NCBI RefSeq assembly: GCF_009936175.1
Contig: NZ_AP019773.1
Coordinates: 1,116,001 to 1,180,000, forward strand
Length of the DNA stretch: 64,000 nt
Direction of reading: 5' to 3'
DNA from: Bartonella quintana
GTDB taxonomy: Bacteria > Pseudomonadota > Alphaproteobacteria > Rhizobiales > Rhizobiaceae
Shown: piece by piece, positions 47,762 through 57,466 of the stretch
Layout: each line of letters starts with the position of its first letter
Position numbering within the stretch: position 1 is the first letter of the stretch
Made by a program: the position numbers and the translations under genes
Notes under the pieces: model-generated
Told to the model about the DNA's origin: nothing
The model's database searches: none
The model's input: the letters and a program-made list of their open reading frames with translations, nothing else

Positions 47762-49592
47762 CCGTAATTTCTTTATCGCTATTGGATTGTCTTTTGGAGT
47801 GCTTATTGCATGGCATTTTTTTTATGTTGCTCCTAAGCAGGCTCAATTACAACAAAAACGATTAATTGCACAACAATTATCAAAACAACAGTCAACACTT
47901 TCTACTTCCACTCCATATTTTTCTGACAATGCATCAATAACACATGAATCAGCTTCTATAATCACTCATCCAATTACCCCTGAAATTCGCAATGAGGCGT
48001 TAGCTAAAACAAACCGTATTGCCATAAAAACCGATGAACTTGAAGGTTCCATTAATCTTGTTGGCGCACAATTCGATGATCTTTTACTTAAAAAATATCG
48101 CCTGACAGTCGATAAAAAATCACCGGAAATTGCTTTACTAAACCCTAAAGGATTTACAACAACTTATCTTGCTGAATTTGGTTTCACAAGTTCATCCTTG
48201 TCAGCAAAGGCATTGCCACAATCCGATACACAATGGCAAATAGAAGGAAACAATACAACACTAACCCCTTCAACCCCCGTCACTTTAATTTACAATAACG
48301 GACAAGGGCAAATCTTCCGCCGCACCCTTTCGGTCGATAATCACTACATGTTTACCATTGAGGATTCTATCAAAAATGAGAGTGATAAACCGATATATCT
48401 TTCATCCTATGCTCGCGTTGCCCGTGCAGCTCCGCCAGAACATACAAATGCAACCTATTTGCTCCATGAAGGCATGATAGGTATTGCAGGTGATTCACTC
48501 AAAACAGAAAAATACAAAACCTTAGCAGAGCTTAATCCGAATCCCGATAATAGCCAGAAAAGTATAACTTTCTCCAAAAACATCGGCGGTTGGATTGGTA
48601 TTACTGATAAATATTGGGCTGTGGCGGTTATTCCTCCACAAGATAAAGAATATACAAGCCGGTTTATTTATTTTGATCGCCTGAATACGCATTATCAATC
48701 TGACTTGCTGGGTTCGCTTTTAACGGTTGCCCCAAATGAAACGAAAATCGTTACAAACCGTCTTTTTGCCGGTGCCAAACAAGTTGAAATCATTAATCAC
48801 TATCAAAATGACCTGAAAATTAAGAAATTTGCTCTTTTAATCGATTGGGGTTGGTTTGATTTCATCACTAAACCAATGTTCTCCCTCATTGACACTCTTT
48901 ATAAGCAAACAGGCAATTTTGGTATCGCCATTCTTCTCGTCACAGTGCTCCTGAAAACGCTTCTCTTCCCGTTGGCAAATAAGTCTTACAAATCTATGGC
49001 ACGCATGAAGCTTATACAACCGATGTTGCTGGAAATAAAAGAAAAATATCCAGATGACCGAACAAAACAACAACAAGCAATAATAGAACTGTATAAAACC
49101 CAAAAAATCAATCCTCTTGCAGGCTGCTGGCCCATGCTGATCCAATTTCCAATATTCTTTGCTCTTTATAAAGTTCTGTATATCACCATCGAAATGCGGC
49201 ATGCACCTTTCTTTGGCTGGATTCAAGATTTAGCAGCACCCGATCCGACTTCTCTTTTTAATCTGTTTGGTCTTTTACCGTACACAGTTCCAACGTTTCT
49301 TATGCTTGGTGCATGGCCTTTAATTATGGGGATAACAATGTTTTTACAAATGCGTATGAATCCCGCTCCCCAAGACCAAACGCAAGCTATGATCTTCGCG
49401 TGGATGCCTGTCATTTTTACCTTTATGCTGGCTTCCTTTCCTGTTGGTCTTGTCATCTATTGGGCATGGAACAATATATTGTCGATACTTCAACAAAGTA
49501 TCCTGATGAAACGTCAAGGTGTTAAAATTGAGCTTTTTGATAATCTTAAAGCCATGTGGTGGAAATCACCAAAAAAAGAAGCACATAAATGA
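47751..49592 (+). CDS. yidC: Membrane protein insertase YidC
   Basis: Inner-membrane insertase and chaperone acting with or without SecYEG. The 613-residue protein has an N-terminal helix (about 6-24), a long periplasmic beta-sandwich domain (about 60-370) and the conserved insertase core: '[19 protein letters not shown]' (about 364), '[20 protein letters not shown]' (about 386-405), '[20 protein letters not shown]' (about 458-477) and '[20 protein letters not shown]' (about 562-581). The conserved arginine is in '[13 protein letters not shown]'. It overlaps rnpA upstream and yihA downstream (ATGA). Confidence 0.97.
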   Translation: MEYNRNFFIAIGLSFGVLIAWHFFYVAPKQAQLQQKRLIAQQLSKQQSTLSTSTPYFSDNASITHESASIITHPITPEIRNEALAKTNRIAIKTDELEGSINLVGAQFDDLLLKKYRLTVDKKSPEIALLNPKGFTTTYLAEFGFTSSSLSAKALPQSDTQWQIEGNNTTLTPSTPVTLIYNNGQGQIFRRTLSVDNHYMFTIEDSIKNESDKPIYLSSYARVARAAPPEHTNATYLLHEGMIGIAGDSLKTEKYKTLAELNPNPDNSQKSITFSKNIGGWIGITDKYWAVAVIPPQDKEYTSRFIYFDRLNTHYQSDLLGSLLTVAPNETKIVTNRLFAGAKQVEIINHYQNDLKIKKFALLIDWGWFDFITKPMFSLIDTLYKQTGNFGIAILLVTVLLKTLLFPLANKSYKSMARMKLIQPMLLEIKEKYPDDRTKQQQAIIELYKTQKINPLAGCWPMLIQFPIFFALYKVLYITIEMRHAPFFGWIQDLAAPDPTSLFNLFGLLPYTVPTFLMLGAWPLIMGITMFLQMRMNPAPQDQTQAMIFAWMPVIFTFMLASFPVGLVIYWAWNNILSILQQSILMKRQGVKIELFDNLKAMWWKSPKKEAHK

Positions 49593-50236
49593 CAAAATAT
49601 TCTTCACTTTCTGGAATTTTTTCTCGCAAGTGGATTTTCATTCGTGGTATTCCTACAATCCGTTTTCTTCCACCTGAAGGACCACCAGAGATTGCGTTTG
49701 CAGGACGTTCCAATGTTGGAAAATCATCCTTGATAAACGCGCTTGTCCAACAAAAAGGCTTGGCACGCACCTCGAATACACCAGGCCGTACTCAGGAACT
49801 TAATTACTTCGTACCCGATGGTTTCAGTGGGGAACCAGGAAATCTCCCTCCTATAGCACTCGTAGATATGCCAGGTTATGGCTTTGCTGAAGCTCCTAAA
49901 AATCTGGTTGATGCGTGGACACATCTGATTTTTAGCTACTTACGAGGTCGCACAACACTGAAACGTGTTTATGTCTTGATTGATTCACGTCATGGAATCA
50001 AAAAGAACGATGGAGATGTTCTCGATCTGCTTGATAAAGCAGCCGTCTCTTATCAGATTGTTTTGACCAAAAGTGATAAAACCAAATCGAACGAGCTTGC
50101 AAAATTAATAATGATCACAAAAACAAAGCTTCTCAAACATCCAGCAGCTTATCCTGAACTTCTCGTGACATCTTCAGAAAAAGCATTAGGTTTGGAAGAA
50201 CTGCGGGCTGCCATTTTACAAGCGATTGCAGTGTAG
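49589..50236 (+). CDS. yihA: Ribosome biogenesis GTP-binding protein YihA/YsxC (EngB)
   Basis: GTPase of the TRAFAC class required for 50S subunit assembly. The 215-residue protein has G1 '[14 protein letters not shown]' (about 38-51), G2 '[10 protein letters not shown]', G3 '[12 protein letters not shown]' (about 92), G4 'LTKSDK' (about 151) and G5 'SSEKALG'. Its ATG overlaps the yidC stop by 4 bp. In many Rhizobiales the operon continues with argB (acetylglutamate kinase); that gene is absent, consistent with loss of arginine biosynthesis in this lineage (inference). Confidence 0.95.
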   Translation: MTKYSSLSGIFSRKWIFIRGIPTIRFLPPEGPPEIAFAGRSNVGKSSLINALVQQKGLARTSNTPGRTQELNYFVPDGFSGEPGNLPPIALVDMPGYGFAEAPKNLVDAWTHLIFSYLRGRTTLKRVYVLIDSRHGIKKNDGDVLDLLDKAAVSYQIVLTKSDKTKSNELAKLIMITKTKLLKHPAAYPELLVTSSEKALGLEELRAAILQAIAV

Positions 50237-50383
50237 AACATATTCCTGTTATTAAGAGTTTATTAAGCATAATTGCTTGCAGCTGCTAATAATCTTGTAC
50301 TTCCAGTAAAGAAATTTTATAAAAATCCAAAAATCCTTATTACTTGAAAGAATTCTTATCAACTCTATTTGCTAATGTAGACT

Positions 50384-51076
50384 ATGTTGACACTTTTTCA
50401 TTCTCCTCTCTCTTCTGCCTCCCGCTTTATACGCCTTATTCTTGGCGAATATAGTATAAACACTCAGCTGATTGAAGAACATGAATGGGCAAGAAGACAT
50501 GAATTTCTTGCACTTAATCCAGCTGGAAATGTCCCTGTTCTTCTTGTTGAACAGGAAGTTCCATTATCAGGAGCTATTGTTATCTACGAATATTTAGATG
50601 AAACACATGGGAGTTTGCGACAAGAGAATAAATTCTTTCCGGAAAATCCTTTAGACCGTGCTGAAGTTCGCCGTCTGAACGACTGGTTTTTAAATAAATT
50701 TGAAAATGAAGCTACACGCCATATTGTACGAGAACGAATTTATAAACGTGAAATGCCACTAGCCGTTGGCGGTGGCGCCCCCAATTCACAAATTTTACGC
50801 AATGCACGTGCCAACATTCTACCGCATATGAACTATCTCAATTGGCTTTGTACATCTCGTGACTGGTTAGTCGGCTCTAAATTATCCTATGCGGATCTAG
50901 CAGCCGCAGCTCTTATTTCTGTACTTGATTTTCTGGGAGAAATTGATTGGGAGCAATCCTCAGCAGCCAAAGACTGGTATATGCGGATCAAATCACGACC
51001 TTCTTTTCGCTCTCTTTTAACAGATCGTATCCGAGGAATTGTGGCGAGTCCTCATTATGCAGATCTTGACTTCTAA
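50384..51076 (+). CDS. Glutathione S-transferase family protein
   Basis: 230-residue cytosolic GST-like protein. The thioredoxin-fold N-terminus has 'LTLFHSPLSSASRFIRLIL' (about 2-20) with the catalytic-type serine region, 'NPAGNVPVLLVEQEVPLSGA' (about 46-65) with the cis-proline and 'IVIYEYLDE'. The C-terminal helical domain includes 'WLVGSKLSYADLAAAALISV' (about 166-185), the N-capping box of GSTs. The electrophilic substrate is unknown; it may protect against oxidants or host-derived compounds. It stands alone, with its ATG 147 nt after yihA. Confidence 0.88.
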   Translation: MLTLFHSPLSSASRFIRLILGEYSINTQLIEEHEWARRHEFLALNPAGNVPVLLVEQEVPLSGAIVIYEYLDETHGSLRQENKFFPENPLDRAEVRRLNDWFLNKFENEATRHIVRERIYKREMPLAVGGGAPNSQILRNARANILPHMNYLNWLCTSRDWLVGSKLSYADLAAAALISVLDFLGEIDWEQSSAAKDWYMRIKSRPSFRSLLTDRIRGIVASPHYADLDF

Positions 51077-51247
51077 GCATCTCTCCCCAATAAAGAAGAT
51101 ATTTTTCATTACAAGCTTATATAAGCCGGCAATTGGTTCACATAACTAAAGAGATAAATTTTCTCCTATAGAGAAAAAGAACCGTTAGAAAGAAGAAAAG
51201 AATTTGCCTATACTTTTAAAAGGGTAAAGTATCAGAAGGAGACAAAT

Positions 51248-52060
51248 ATGCGCCTTACAGTCGTTGGTGCTAACGGAAAAATGGGACGCGAGCTCATTAC
51301 AGCTATCCAGCGTAGAGAAGATGTAGAGCTTTGTACCGTGCTTGTAAGAAAAGGATCACCTTTTGTAGATAAAGATGCCAGTCTATTGACTGGTTCAGAC
51401 TTTCTTAACATTCGCATCACGGATGATCCGGAAAATGCTTTTTCTAACACAGAAGGTATTTTAGATTTTTCTCAGCCACAAGCTAGTCTTCTCTATGCCA
51501 ACTATGCTGCCCAAAAAAGTCTGGTCCATATTATTGGCACAACAGGATTTAGTAAAATAGAAGAAGAAAAAATTGCAGATTTTGCGAAAGATACAACTAT
51601 TGTCAAATCTGGAAATATGAGCCTTGGAGTCAATCTTTTAGCTAGCCTTGTAAAGAAAGCAGCCAAAGCATTAGAAGTGGATGATTTTGATATTGAGATT
51701 TACGAGATGCATCACTCCGGCAAAGTTGATGCCCCTTCTGGAACAGCTCTTCTTCTTGGACAAGCAGCAGCCGAAGGTCGCAATGTTATGCTTAAAAATG
51801 TGAGCGTCAACGCCCGCAACGGCTATACAGGTGAACGTGAAAAAGGCACTATTGGCTTTTCCTGTTCACGAGGTGGAACAGTTGTTGGCGACCACAGTGT
51901 CACTTTTGCAGGCCCAAATGAACGCATTGTTCTTTCACACGTAGCGCAAGACCGCTCTATTTTCGCTAATGGCGCATTAAAAGCAGCTTTATGGGCAAAG
52001 AACCATGAAAATGGTCTTTATTCAATGCTCGACGTTCTAGGACTTAAAGATGAATTTTAA
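51248..52060 (+). CDS. dapB: 4-hydroxy-tetrahydrodipicolinate reductase
   Basis: NAD(P)H-dependent reductase of the lysine and meso-diaminopimelate pathway, supplying cell-wall precursor. The 270-residue protein shows the nucleotide motif '[13 protein letters not shown]' (about 4-16), 'GTTGFSK' (about 98) and the active-site block '[16 protein letters not shown]' (about 156-171) containing the catalytic H-H and lysine. AGAAGGAGA lies before the ATG. It ends 28 nt before gpmA, and both may be cotranscribed. Confidence 0.96.
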   Translation: MRLTVVGANGKMGRELITAIQRREDVELCTVLVRKGSPFVDKDASLLTGSDFLNIRITDDPENAFSNTEGILDFSQPQASLLYANYAAQKSLVHIIGTTGFSKIEEEKIADFAKDTTIVKSGNMSLGVNLLASLVKKAAKALEVDDFDIEIYEMHHSGKVDAPSGTALLLGQAAAEGRNVMLKNVSVNARNGYTGEREKGTIGFSCSRGGTVVGDHSVTFAGPNERIVLSHVAQDRSIFANGALKAALWAKNHENGLYSMLDVLGLKDEF

Positions 52061-52088
52061 ACAATCAATGTAATCTAGGAAATTCATA

Positions 52089-52709
52089 ATGGGACGCACA
52101 CTTGTATTAATCCGTCATGGACAAAGTGAATGGAATATCAAAAATCTTTTTACCGGTTGGAAAGACCCCGGTTTGACAGAAAAAGGCCATGCAGAAGCAA
52201 TAACAGCAGGAAAAAATCTCAAAGCAGCTGGTTTAAAATTTGATATTGCTTATACATCTGCCTTACAGCGTGCACAAAAAACAGCTCAGCACATTTTAAA
52301 ACAAATGGGACAATCAGATTTGCCATTGATAAAAAACTCGGCATTGAATGAACGTGATTATGGTGATCTCTCTGGGCTAAATAAAGATGAAGTACGTCAA
52401 CAATGGGGAGAACAACAAGTGCAAATATGGCGTCGCTCCTACGCTGTTGCGCCCCCTAATGGAGAAAGCCTACGCGATACTGGTGCACGTGTTTGGCCCT
52501 ACTATCTTTACCATATTCAACCTCATATTTTGCGTTCTCAAACTGTTTTGATTGCAGCACATGGTAATTCTCTTCGTGCTCTTATTATGGCACTTGAAGG
52601 TCTAAATAGTGAAGAAATTATATCTCAAGAATTAACAACTGGCATTCCTCTTATTTATACATTTAATTCCGATTCAACAATTTCATCAAAGACCATTATC
52701 ACACCCTAA
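52089..52709 (+). CDS. gpmA: 2,3-bisphosphoglycerate-dependent phosphoglycerate mutase
   Basis: Glycolytic enzyme interconverting 3- and 2-phosphoglycerate via a phosphohistidine. The 206-residue protein has the catalytic '[10 protein letters not shown]' (H10 is phosphorylated), '[18 protein letters not shown]' (about 87-104) and '[18 protein letters not shown]' (about 157-174) with the second catalytic His. It is shorter than the approximately 250-residue Escherichia coli enzyme, as is usual for the alphaproteobacterial short form, which lacks a C-terminal segment. TAGGAA precedes the ATG. Confidence 0.95.
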   Translation: MGRTLVLIRHGQSEWNIKNLFTGWKDPGLTEKGHAEAITAGKNLKAAGLKFDIAYTSALQRAQKTAQHILKQMGQSDLPLIKNSALNERDYGDLSGLNKDEVRQQWGEQQVQIWRRSYAVAPPNGESLRDTGARVWPYYLYHIQPHILRSQTVLIAAHGNSLRALIMALEGLNSEEIISQELTTGIPLIYTFNSDSTISSKTIITP

Positions 52710-52783
52710 ATTTCTAAAAACGTAGTGGACACAAGGAGTTCAATCCAATAGTTTTAAGCTGAAGAATAAATTCTATAATTTTA

Positions 52784-52812
52784 TTGACAGAGCTGCTTCT
52801 CAAGCTTAGATC
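52784..52812 (+). promoter_or_regulatory. Candidate promoter of tRNA-Leu
   Basis: Perfect TTGACA at 52784-52789, 17-nt spacer, weak TAGATC at 52807-52812. It would initiate about 7 nt before the tRNA. Confidence 0.4.
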
Positions 52813-52825
52813 AATTGAATTTTAA

Positions 52826-52910
52826 GCCCAGATGGCGGAATTGGTAGACGCGCAGGTTTCAGGTACCTGTGCCGTAAGGCGTGGAGGTTCGAGTCCTCTT
52901 TTGGGCACCA
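52826..52910 (+). tRNA. tRNA-Leu (CAG)
   Basis: Class II tRNA with acceptor GCCCAGA paired to TTTGGGC (one G-T/A-T end), anticodon stem CAGGT/ACCTG and loop TTCAGGT giving anticodon CAG, a variable arm TGCCGTAAGGCGT, T arm GGAGG-TTCGAGT-CCTCT, discriminator A and encoded CCA. Confidence 0.93.
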
Positions 52911-53674
52911 TGTTCTTTTTTATGTATAACTTATTGATTTTATATATCTTTCTTAAGGTGAGAGATGCGTAAATAAAGGCTCAGGAATAGAATTTTCTAA
53001 CATACCTTTATAGTCTATTTTAAATCAAGACTGCTTTTCGAGCTATTTTTTTTAGCCACTCTAAACATCCAAAGTGTTTGCACTTTAAAAAATCAAAACT
53101 TTTGAAACTCTCTTGTAGCACATCACAAGCCTTACGACTCAAAACAAACATGCCTTGGATCTCTTTGAAAATGTATGCCATTTTAACAAAATCGTAAGAA
53201 GCAATTTAACTTTCTGGCAATCATTGTTTAATCCAATAGAGTTGCATCTTAAACAATAAGAAAACTACTGTTCAAAATTTATCCTGCAAGAGATGTGCTT
53301 TAAACACGTTAAATTCGTCACCCACGCAAATAAAACTTAATGGCAAAATTCGACAGCAAATCGATATCTCCAATATGAGAGAAATATCAAAACGATCCAG
53401 TGAATACTTCCGGGGCACATCATTTGAATTTTATGAGAGTTAACCAACTAAGCACCATAGAAGATAAGCCTACCAAAAACAAATTTCACTGATTCTTTTA
53501 ATACAAAAAATAATCTTTAACGTAGAATATTTTCTTTGTTCTAAAATTGTCTTCATGAATTTTTTTTATAAAAATATTCACTTTACATCATAAAAGTGCA
53601 TTTCCAGTATTATTTTTGCCATAGGCTTTCTCTTCTGTCACAGACGTAGCAAATAGCGAAAACATAGAGACTGT
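52911..53674. other. Gap between tRNA-Leu and the microcin C-like locus
   Basis: AT-rich, without coding features. It should contain the promoter of the mccA-like gene; a TTTACA near 53580 and a TATTAT near 53608 are too far apart (20 nt) to call. No att-like repeat of the tRNA 3' end is seen. Confidence 0.4.
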
Positions 53675-53680
53675 GAGGGG
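53675..53680 (+). promoter_or_regulatory. Strong Shine-Dalgarno of the mccA-like gene
   Basis: GAGGGG, ending 4 nt before the ATG at 53685. One of the best ribosome-binding sites in the window, and it supports translation of an eight-codon frame that would otherwise be ignored. Confidence 0.6.
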
Positions 53681-53684
53681 TGTT

Positions 53685-53708
53685 ATGGATCATATAGGTT
53701 TTAACTGA
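53685..53708 (+). CDS. mccA: MccA-like heptapeptide precursor, MDHIGFN
   Basis: Eight-codon gene (ATG to TGA) encoding the heptapeptide MDHIGFN. It is intact and preceded by GAGGGG. Precursors of microcin C (Escherichia coli MRTGNAN) are also seven residues with a C-terminal Asn, which MccB converts to an AMP phosphoramidate of aspartate; the peptide is a Trojan-horse carrier whose processed form inhibits aspartyl-tRNA synthetase. Here the residues differ but length, N-terminal Met and terminal Asn match. A hairpin and an mccB relic follow. Whether it is transcribed is unknown; without a working MccB no antibiotic can form. A chance frame is the alternative, but the combined context makes that unlikely. 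Confidence 0.72.
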   Translation: MDHIGFN

Positions 53709-53720
53709 TAATGAAGAATT

Positions 53721-53751
53721 CTTTTCCCTGAAATTGCTTTTCAGGGAAAAG
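53721..53751 (+). terminator. Hairpin between mccA and mccB
   Basis: Perfect 13-bp inverted repeat, arms CTTTTCCCTGAAA (53721-53733) and TTTCAGGGAAAAG (53739-53751), 5-nt loop, followed by TTGATTTG. It starts 13 nt after the mccA-like stop. In Escherichia coli an attenuating terminator sits at the same place and lets the precursor transcript greatly exceed that of mccB. The same use is inferred here. Confidence 0.75.
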
Positions 53752-53780
53752 TTGATTTGATCAGTCAGTGTAGAAGAACA

Positions 53781-54839
53781 ATGGAATAGCAATATATTTT
53801 GGGAAAATACACCCGTGTTCTCATTCGTAAAAATGATGTGATTTTTGATGCGGGCGTAAAGCAGTTTATTATCAATGATCGAATACATTGGGAGACTTTG
53901 GTCCTTATCGCAGCACAGTGGATCGAGAAAAAGGCGCTAGAAGAAGCTTATAATCGCTACCGTCAACTATGCTAAAAGAAGACTTTAACTATGCGTTTGA
54001 CTTTTTTTCTAATCACTTTCTTGTTTTAACCGAAACATAGGACAATATCCTCAATGATCGATATTTCAGAAGTCATCTCCATTATCAAAGTTATGGTATG
54101 GAGCCTGAAGCCGTTCAGCATACCCTTTCACAAAAAAGTAGTAGTCATTTTAGGATGTGGCGGAATTGGTAATCATTTGTCAGCGATACTCGCATCCTCT
54201 GGCATAGGGAAATTAATTCTTGGTCTACAATGATGTAATCGAGATGACAAACCTTACCATACCAATCCTTTTTACTGAACAAGATGTAGGAGCTACTTAA
54301 AACAACCATTCTTCGGCGTAAATTGATACGGAGAAACAGTGAAAGTGAAATGAGTGAATTACAAAATGTCGGTTACTACCAAAGAAGATACAACAAATTG
54401 CTCAAAGCCGATTTGTGAATCATTTCTGCGGATTCACCTAAGCAGCTGCTGATACCATGGATAAACAAATGGTGTGTAAAAAATAAACAAGCCTATATAA
54501 ATTCCGGCCATGTCAATGATATCGCTGTCTTCAGTTCCTTTTATATCCCTAGGCAAACTAGGCTATGCATGCAGCACATCCGTAGGATATCTCTCTAAAA
54601 AAGCGATCATTTCATTTACGAAGCCTGAGCTGCTATCAATAAATAACTTCAAAGTTGCAACATTTCCTCCTGTGAACACTCTTTCAGCGTCCATGTCTGC
54701 CAATGATGCCCTTAAATTTTTAGGTGGTTATGGCAATCTGCTTTTCACTGACCGCCATGTGGGTATATAAAGTAGCAAACTTTTCATGGAATAGCGTTCT
54801 TTAAAAAAGAATCCTCGCTGTAAAGTCTGTAGAACATAA
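53781..54839 (+). pseudogene. mccB: MccB-like peptide adenylyltransferase, degraded
   Basis: Remnant of the ThiF/E1-fold enzyme that attaches AMP to the C-terminal Asn of the microcin C precursor. The frame begins ATG-GAA-TAG, a stop at codon 3, then 'QYILGKYTRVLIRKNDVIF' (peptide-clamp domain, like 'YILGRYVKI' of E. coli MccB). Next, in shifting frames: 'HLHYQSYGMEPEAVQ', the ATP-binding 'VVILGCGGIGNHLSAILA' with 'SSGIGKLIL', 'DVIEMTNLT' and 'LFTEQDVGAT', then 'SADSPKQLL', 'INKWCVKNKQAYINSGHVND', 'VATFPPVNTLSASM' and 'ALKFLGGYGN', and C-terminal zinc-site remains 'NPRCKVC'. The first CxxC has lost a Cys ('GYACS'). At least five stops or frameshifts. Confidence 0.9.
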
Positions 54840-54841
54840 CA

Positions 54842-55700
54842 ATGAACAAACCACGCACTCTCGCTCTCACTTATGGAGCTTATATGTGCAGTACAGATGC
54901 TGATTGGTGTTTATTTACTATGCAATTTTTTTTTAATGTCTATAGAATTAGCCTGGAAAAATTGGCTCTTGCTTCAAATCGCCTTTTCATTCACCATCCT
55001 GCTTCTTGATTTTCTCTGTGCTATTCTGTCTGACAGATATCGGCGTAAATACTCTTTTATGGCTAGCGTCTTTATGATAGGAAAGTTTTATCTTCTATGC
55101 CTTCAAACCACCCAATATAACGATACTTAATTATTGCTTATTGCACAAATTCTCTATGCAAATGAGAACTTTCCTCATTGTGAACGCCATCGTGGATGGA
55201 TTTATCATTCTCTAGGCAATAAACAGAATCGCTTTTTGCATTATGCACATTTCTATCACCAGATAAATTCTTTCAGTAGCATTATAAGCGGTATTGTAGG
55301 AATTGGTTAGAATACAATTCAACCTTAGAATGTAAAAAGAATATCTCTCAAGAAACAGAGTGTCCCATTGAGACAAGAAAAGACATAAAGAAATATTATC
55401 AATAATGGAATCATGGATTTATGAAAATGTTTGGATTAACGTTCTTTTGTACATGAGCTTGCATTATGATGCTGCTGTTTGAAGCAGCTGGAAAGATGTA
55501 ACAGATCATATCATTCACTTAAAACAGAAAAGAGCCAATTTAAAACAGATGTTTTTCTGCCAATTTTTCTAAACTAGCAGAAAAACGTGCTGCTATGCAG
55601 GCGCTACGGTTTCGCAAATGAAAACACTCTTTGGCTGCATCAAAGACAGCAGGGTATTGTTTTATACCCAAACAGTTGATAAAAACGACTAACAATAGGA
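54842..55700 (+). pseudogene. mccC: MccC-like MFS export pump, degraded
   Basis: Relic of a major-facilitator transporter directly following mccB, in the place of the microcin C exporter MccC. ATG at 54842 reads 'MNKPRTLALTYGAYMC', then a frame change leads to hydrophobic helices ('LLLQIAFSFTILLLDFLC') and the MFS loop motif 'SDRYRRKYS' (related to GxxxDRxGRR). Further fragments are 'IYHSLGNKQNRFLHYAHFY' and 'NSFSSIISGIVGIG'. After about 55300 only scattered pieces remain, such as 'AEKRAAMQALRFRK'. It is shorter than the about 400-residue family length. The 3' limit is approximate. Confidence 0.75.
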
Positions 55701-55800
55701 GCAATCAAAAAAATTTCAAAAAAGTTAGGGATAGATAGAAAAATAACCTAAAGAAATCAAAATTCCCGAACTTTTATACAAGTTATTTTTTTACTGAAAA

Positions 55801-55891
55801 TGGCGGAGAGGAAGAGATTCGAACTCTCGAGAGCCTTTTGAGCCCTACTCCCTTAGCAGGGGAGCGCCTTCGACCACTCGGCCACCTCTCC
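55801..55891 (-). tRNA. tRNA-Ser (GCT)
   Basis: Class II tRNA on the minus strand: acceptor GGAGAGG/CCTCTCC, anticodon stem-loop CTCCC-CTGCTAA-GGGAG (anticodon GCT), a long variable arm with GGCTC...GAGAG-type pairing, T loop TTCGAAT, discriminator G and encoded CCA. Confidence 0.92.
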
Positions 55892-56208
55892 AAGGGCGGT
55901 GAATAAACGGTCTCAACATAAAGTTCAAGTCATTTTCGATTTTTTTTAAAAATATCTGAGATTTTTCTTTTTCATTGATCCAATCAGATAAAAAATTAAC
56001 AAATGAAAAATTATGATTTTTTCATCACATTTCCCTGAATAGTAGTATAAATATCCTTTAAAAAGACAATTTGGTATTTGTATATTTAAAAAAGAACAGT
56101 ATGGCTAGAATCATAAGTATCATGTATTTCACTCTTTCCTGTCTGTAATGAGTTGAGTAAATAATGTTCCCTAAGAGGGATAAATTATCTTTTCACTGGA
56201 GATCGATT
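55892..56208. other. Upstream region of the porin
   Basis: AT-rich region holding the porin promoter and leader; no unambiguous hexamers. GGAG lies 8 nt before the chosen start codon. An in-frame upstream ATG at 56164 lacks a site and would bury the signal peptide. Confidence 0.45.
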
Positions 56209-57414
56209 ATGAACGTTAAGTCCATCTTTTTAAGCTCTACAGTAGCTTTTTTAGCAATTTCTGAAACACAAGCAGCTTCAAAAGCGGTTGCAGAACCAGA
56301 ACCTGTGAAATATGTTCGCGTTTGCGATGCATATGGCAAAGGATATTTTTATATCCCTGGCACAGAAACCTGTATCCGTGTTTCAGGAAATATCCGTGCT
56401 GATTTTCTAGGTGGTGATAATATCGATGCAACAACCAATAGCCAATTAACTAATAAAAAGAAAACCTATGGCGCATCATCACGGCTAACCCTAGTTTTCC
56501 AAGCTGCTTCTGAAACAGAAATGGGAACACTTCGTTCATATGCACGGATCTTCTCAAGCTGGAGTAATGGTAAAGACAAAGATGGTGCAAAACTCGCGGC
56601 TGCCTACATTGAACTTGGTGGTTTTCGTATAGGTCTTGACGATACAATTTTTAACAGTTGGACTGGAGGTTATGGAAATGTTATCAATGATGACAGCATA
56701 GCACCAGCAGGCAATATACGCACCAATTTTATTTCTTATACCTTTAGTGGTGATACTGGATTCTCGGCTATCATTGGAGCTGAATTAGGCAATGCCACAG
56801 GTCCCGATACTAAAGACATTAAATACTATTACATCGATAAAGATGGTAAAATTGCTAACGTTTCTAACGATAGCCTTCCAAGTAAAGGGATAAAAAATTA
56901 CACTCCCAATCTGGTTTTTGGTGTAAAATTTATGCAACAATGGGGTGGCTTTTCAACAGTTGCTGCATATGATGCTTACTACAAAAAATGGGCTGGTAAA
57001 GCACGTTTAGATTTTAATATCAATGATCGTGTAAACCTATGGGTAATGGGTGGTTATAAAAATAACGTTGATTACTACACAGCAGACGAAGACAATACAC
57101 TATCACGACAAAATACAACGATTTACGCAAACTGGGGCAGCAAATGGGCTGCTTGGGCTGGTACAACTTATAAACTCAATCAAAAAGTAAATTTGAACGC
57201 TCAAGTTTCTTATAGTGCTGCCAAGACCTTTGCAACTTCTGTAAATATTGCATACACGCCGATTCCAGGCTTCATAATTACACCTGAATTGACTTATATC
57301 TCTTGGAAAGATAATCGCACTTTCAGAGGCGTGGACAATAATACAATATATAGTCATGCTTTGAATGGAAAAAGTGCCTTGCAAGGTATGATCCGCTTCC
57401 AGCGTTCATTTTAA
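56209..57414 (+). CDS. Omp2b/Omp43-type outer-membrane porin
   Basis: Trimeric general-diffusion porin of the Rhizobiales porin family, 401 residues. A signal peptide ends near 'SETQAASKA' (cleavage about 22). The mature N-terminus has the family block 'PVKYVRVCDAYGKGYFYIPG' followed by 'TETCIRVSGNIRADF', including the conserved Cys pair. Alternating amphipathic strands continue to the terminal phenylalanine ('MIRFQRSF'), needed for BAM-dependent insertion. A variable segment ('DTKDIKYYYIDKDGKIANVS', about 205-224) may be an exposed loop. In Bartonella, Omp43 homologues bind host cells; that role is inferred. Confidence 0.92.
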   Translation: MNVKSIFLSSTVAFLAISETQAASKAVAEPEPVKYVRVCDAYGKGYFYIPGTETCIRVSGNIRADFLGGDNIDATTNSQLTNKKKTYGASSRLTLVFQAASETEMGTLRSYARIFSSWSNGKDKDGAKLAAAYIELGGFRIGLDDTIFNSWTGGYGNVINDDSIAPAGNIRTNFISYTFSGDTGFSAIIGAELGNATGPDTKDIKYYYIDKDGKIANVSNDSLPSKGIKNYTPNLVFGVKFMQQWGGFSTVAAYDAYYKKWAGKARLDFNINDRVNLWVMGGYKNNVDYYTADEDNTLSRQNTTIYANWGSKWAAWAGTTYKLNQKVNLNAQVSYSAAKTFATSVNIAYTPIPGFIITPELTYISWKDNRTFRGVDNNTIYSHALNGKSALQGMIRFQRSF

Positions 57415-57436
57415 TCCTTTTGATGAGACTTTTAAA

Positions 57437-57466
57437 AAAAACTGGCGATCCATGTTGCCAGTTTTT
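57437..57466 (+). terminator. Intrinsic terminator after the porin
   Basis: AAAAACTGGC (57437-57446) and GCCAGTTTTT (57457-57466) with a 10-nt loop and following CTTTTT, 22 nt past the porin stop. Confidence 0.85.

Noticed and set aside
53610..53888. Minus-strand 92-codon frame across the microcin C-like leader
   Set aside because: It lies antisense to the precursor gene, the hairpin and the mccB start, whose homology is clear. No ribosome-binding site or family features.
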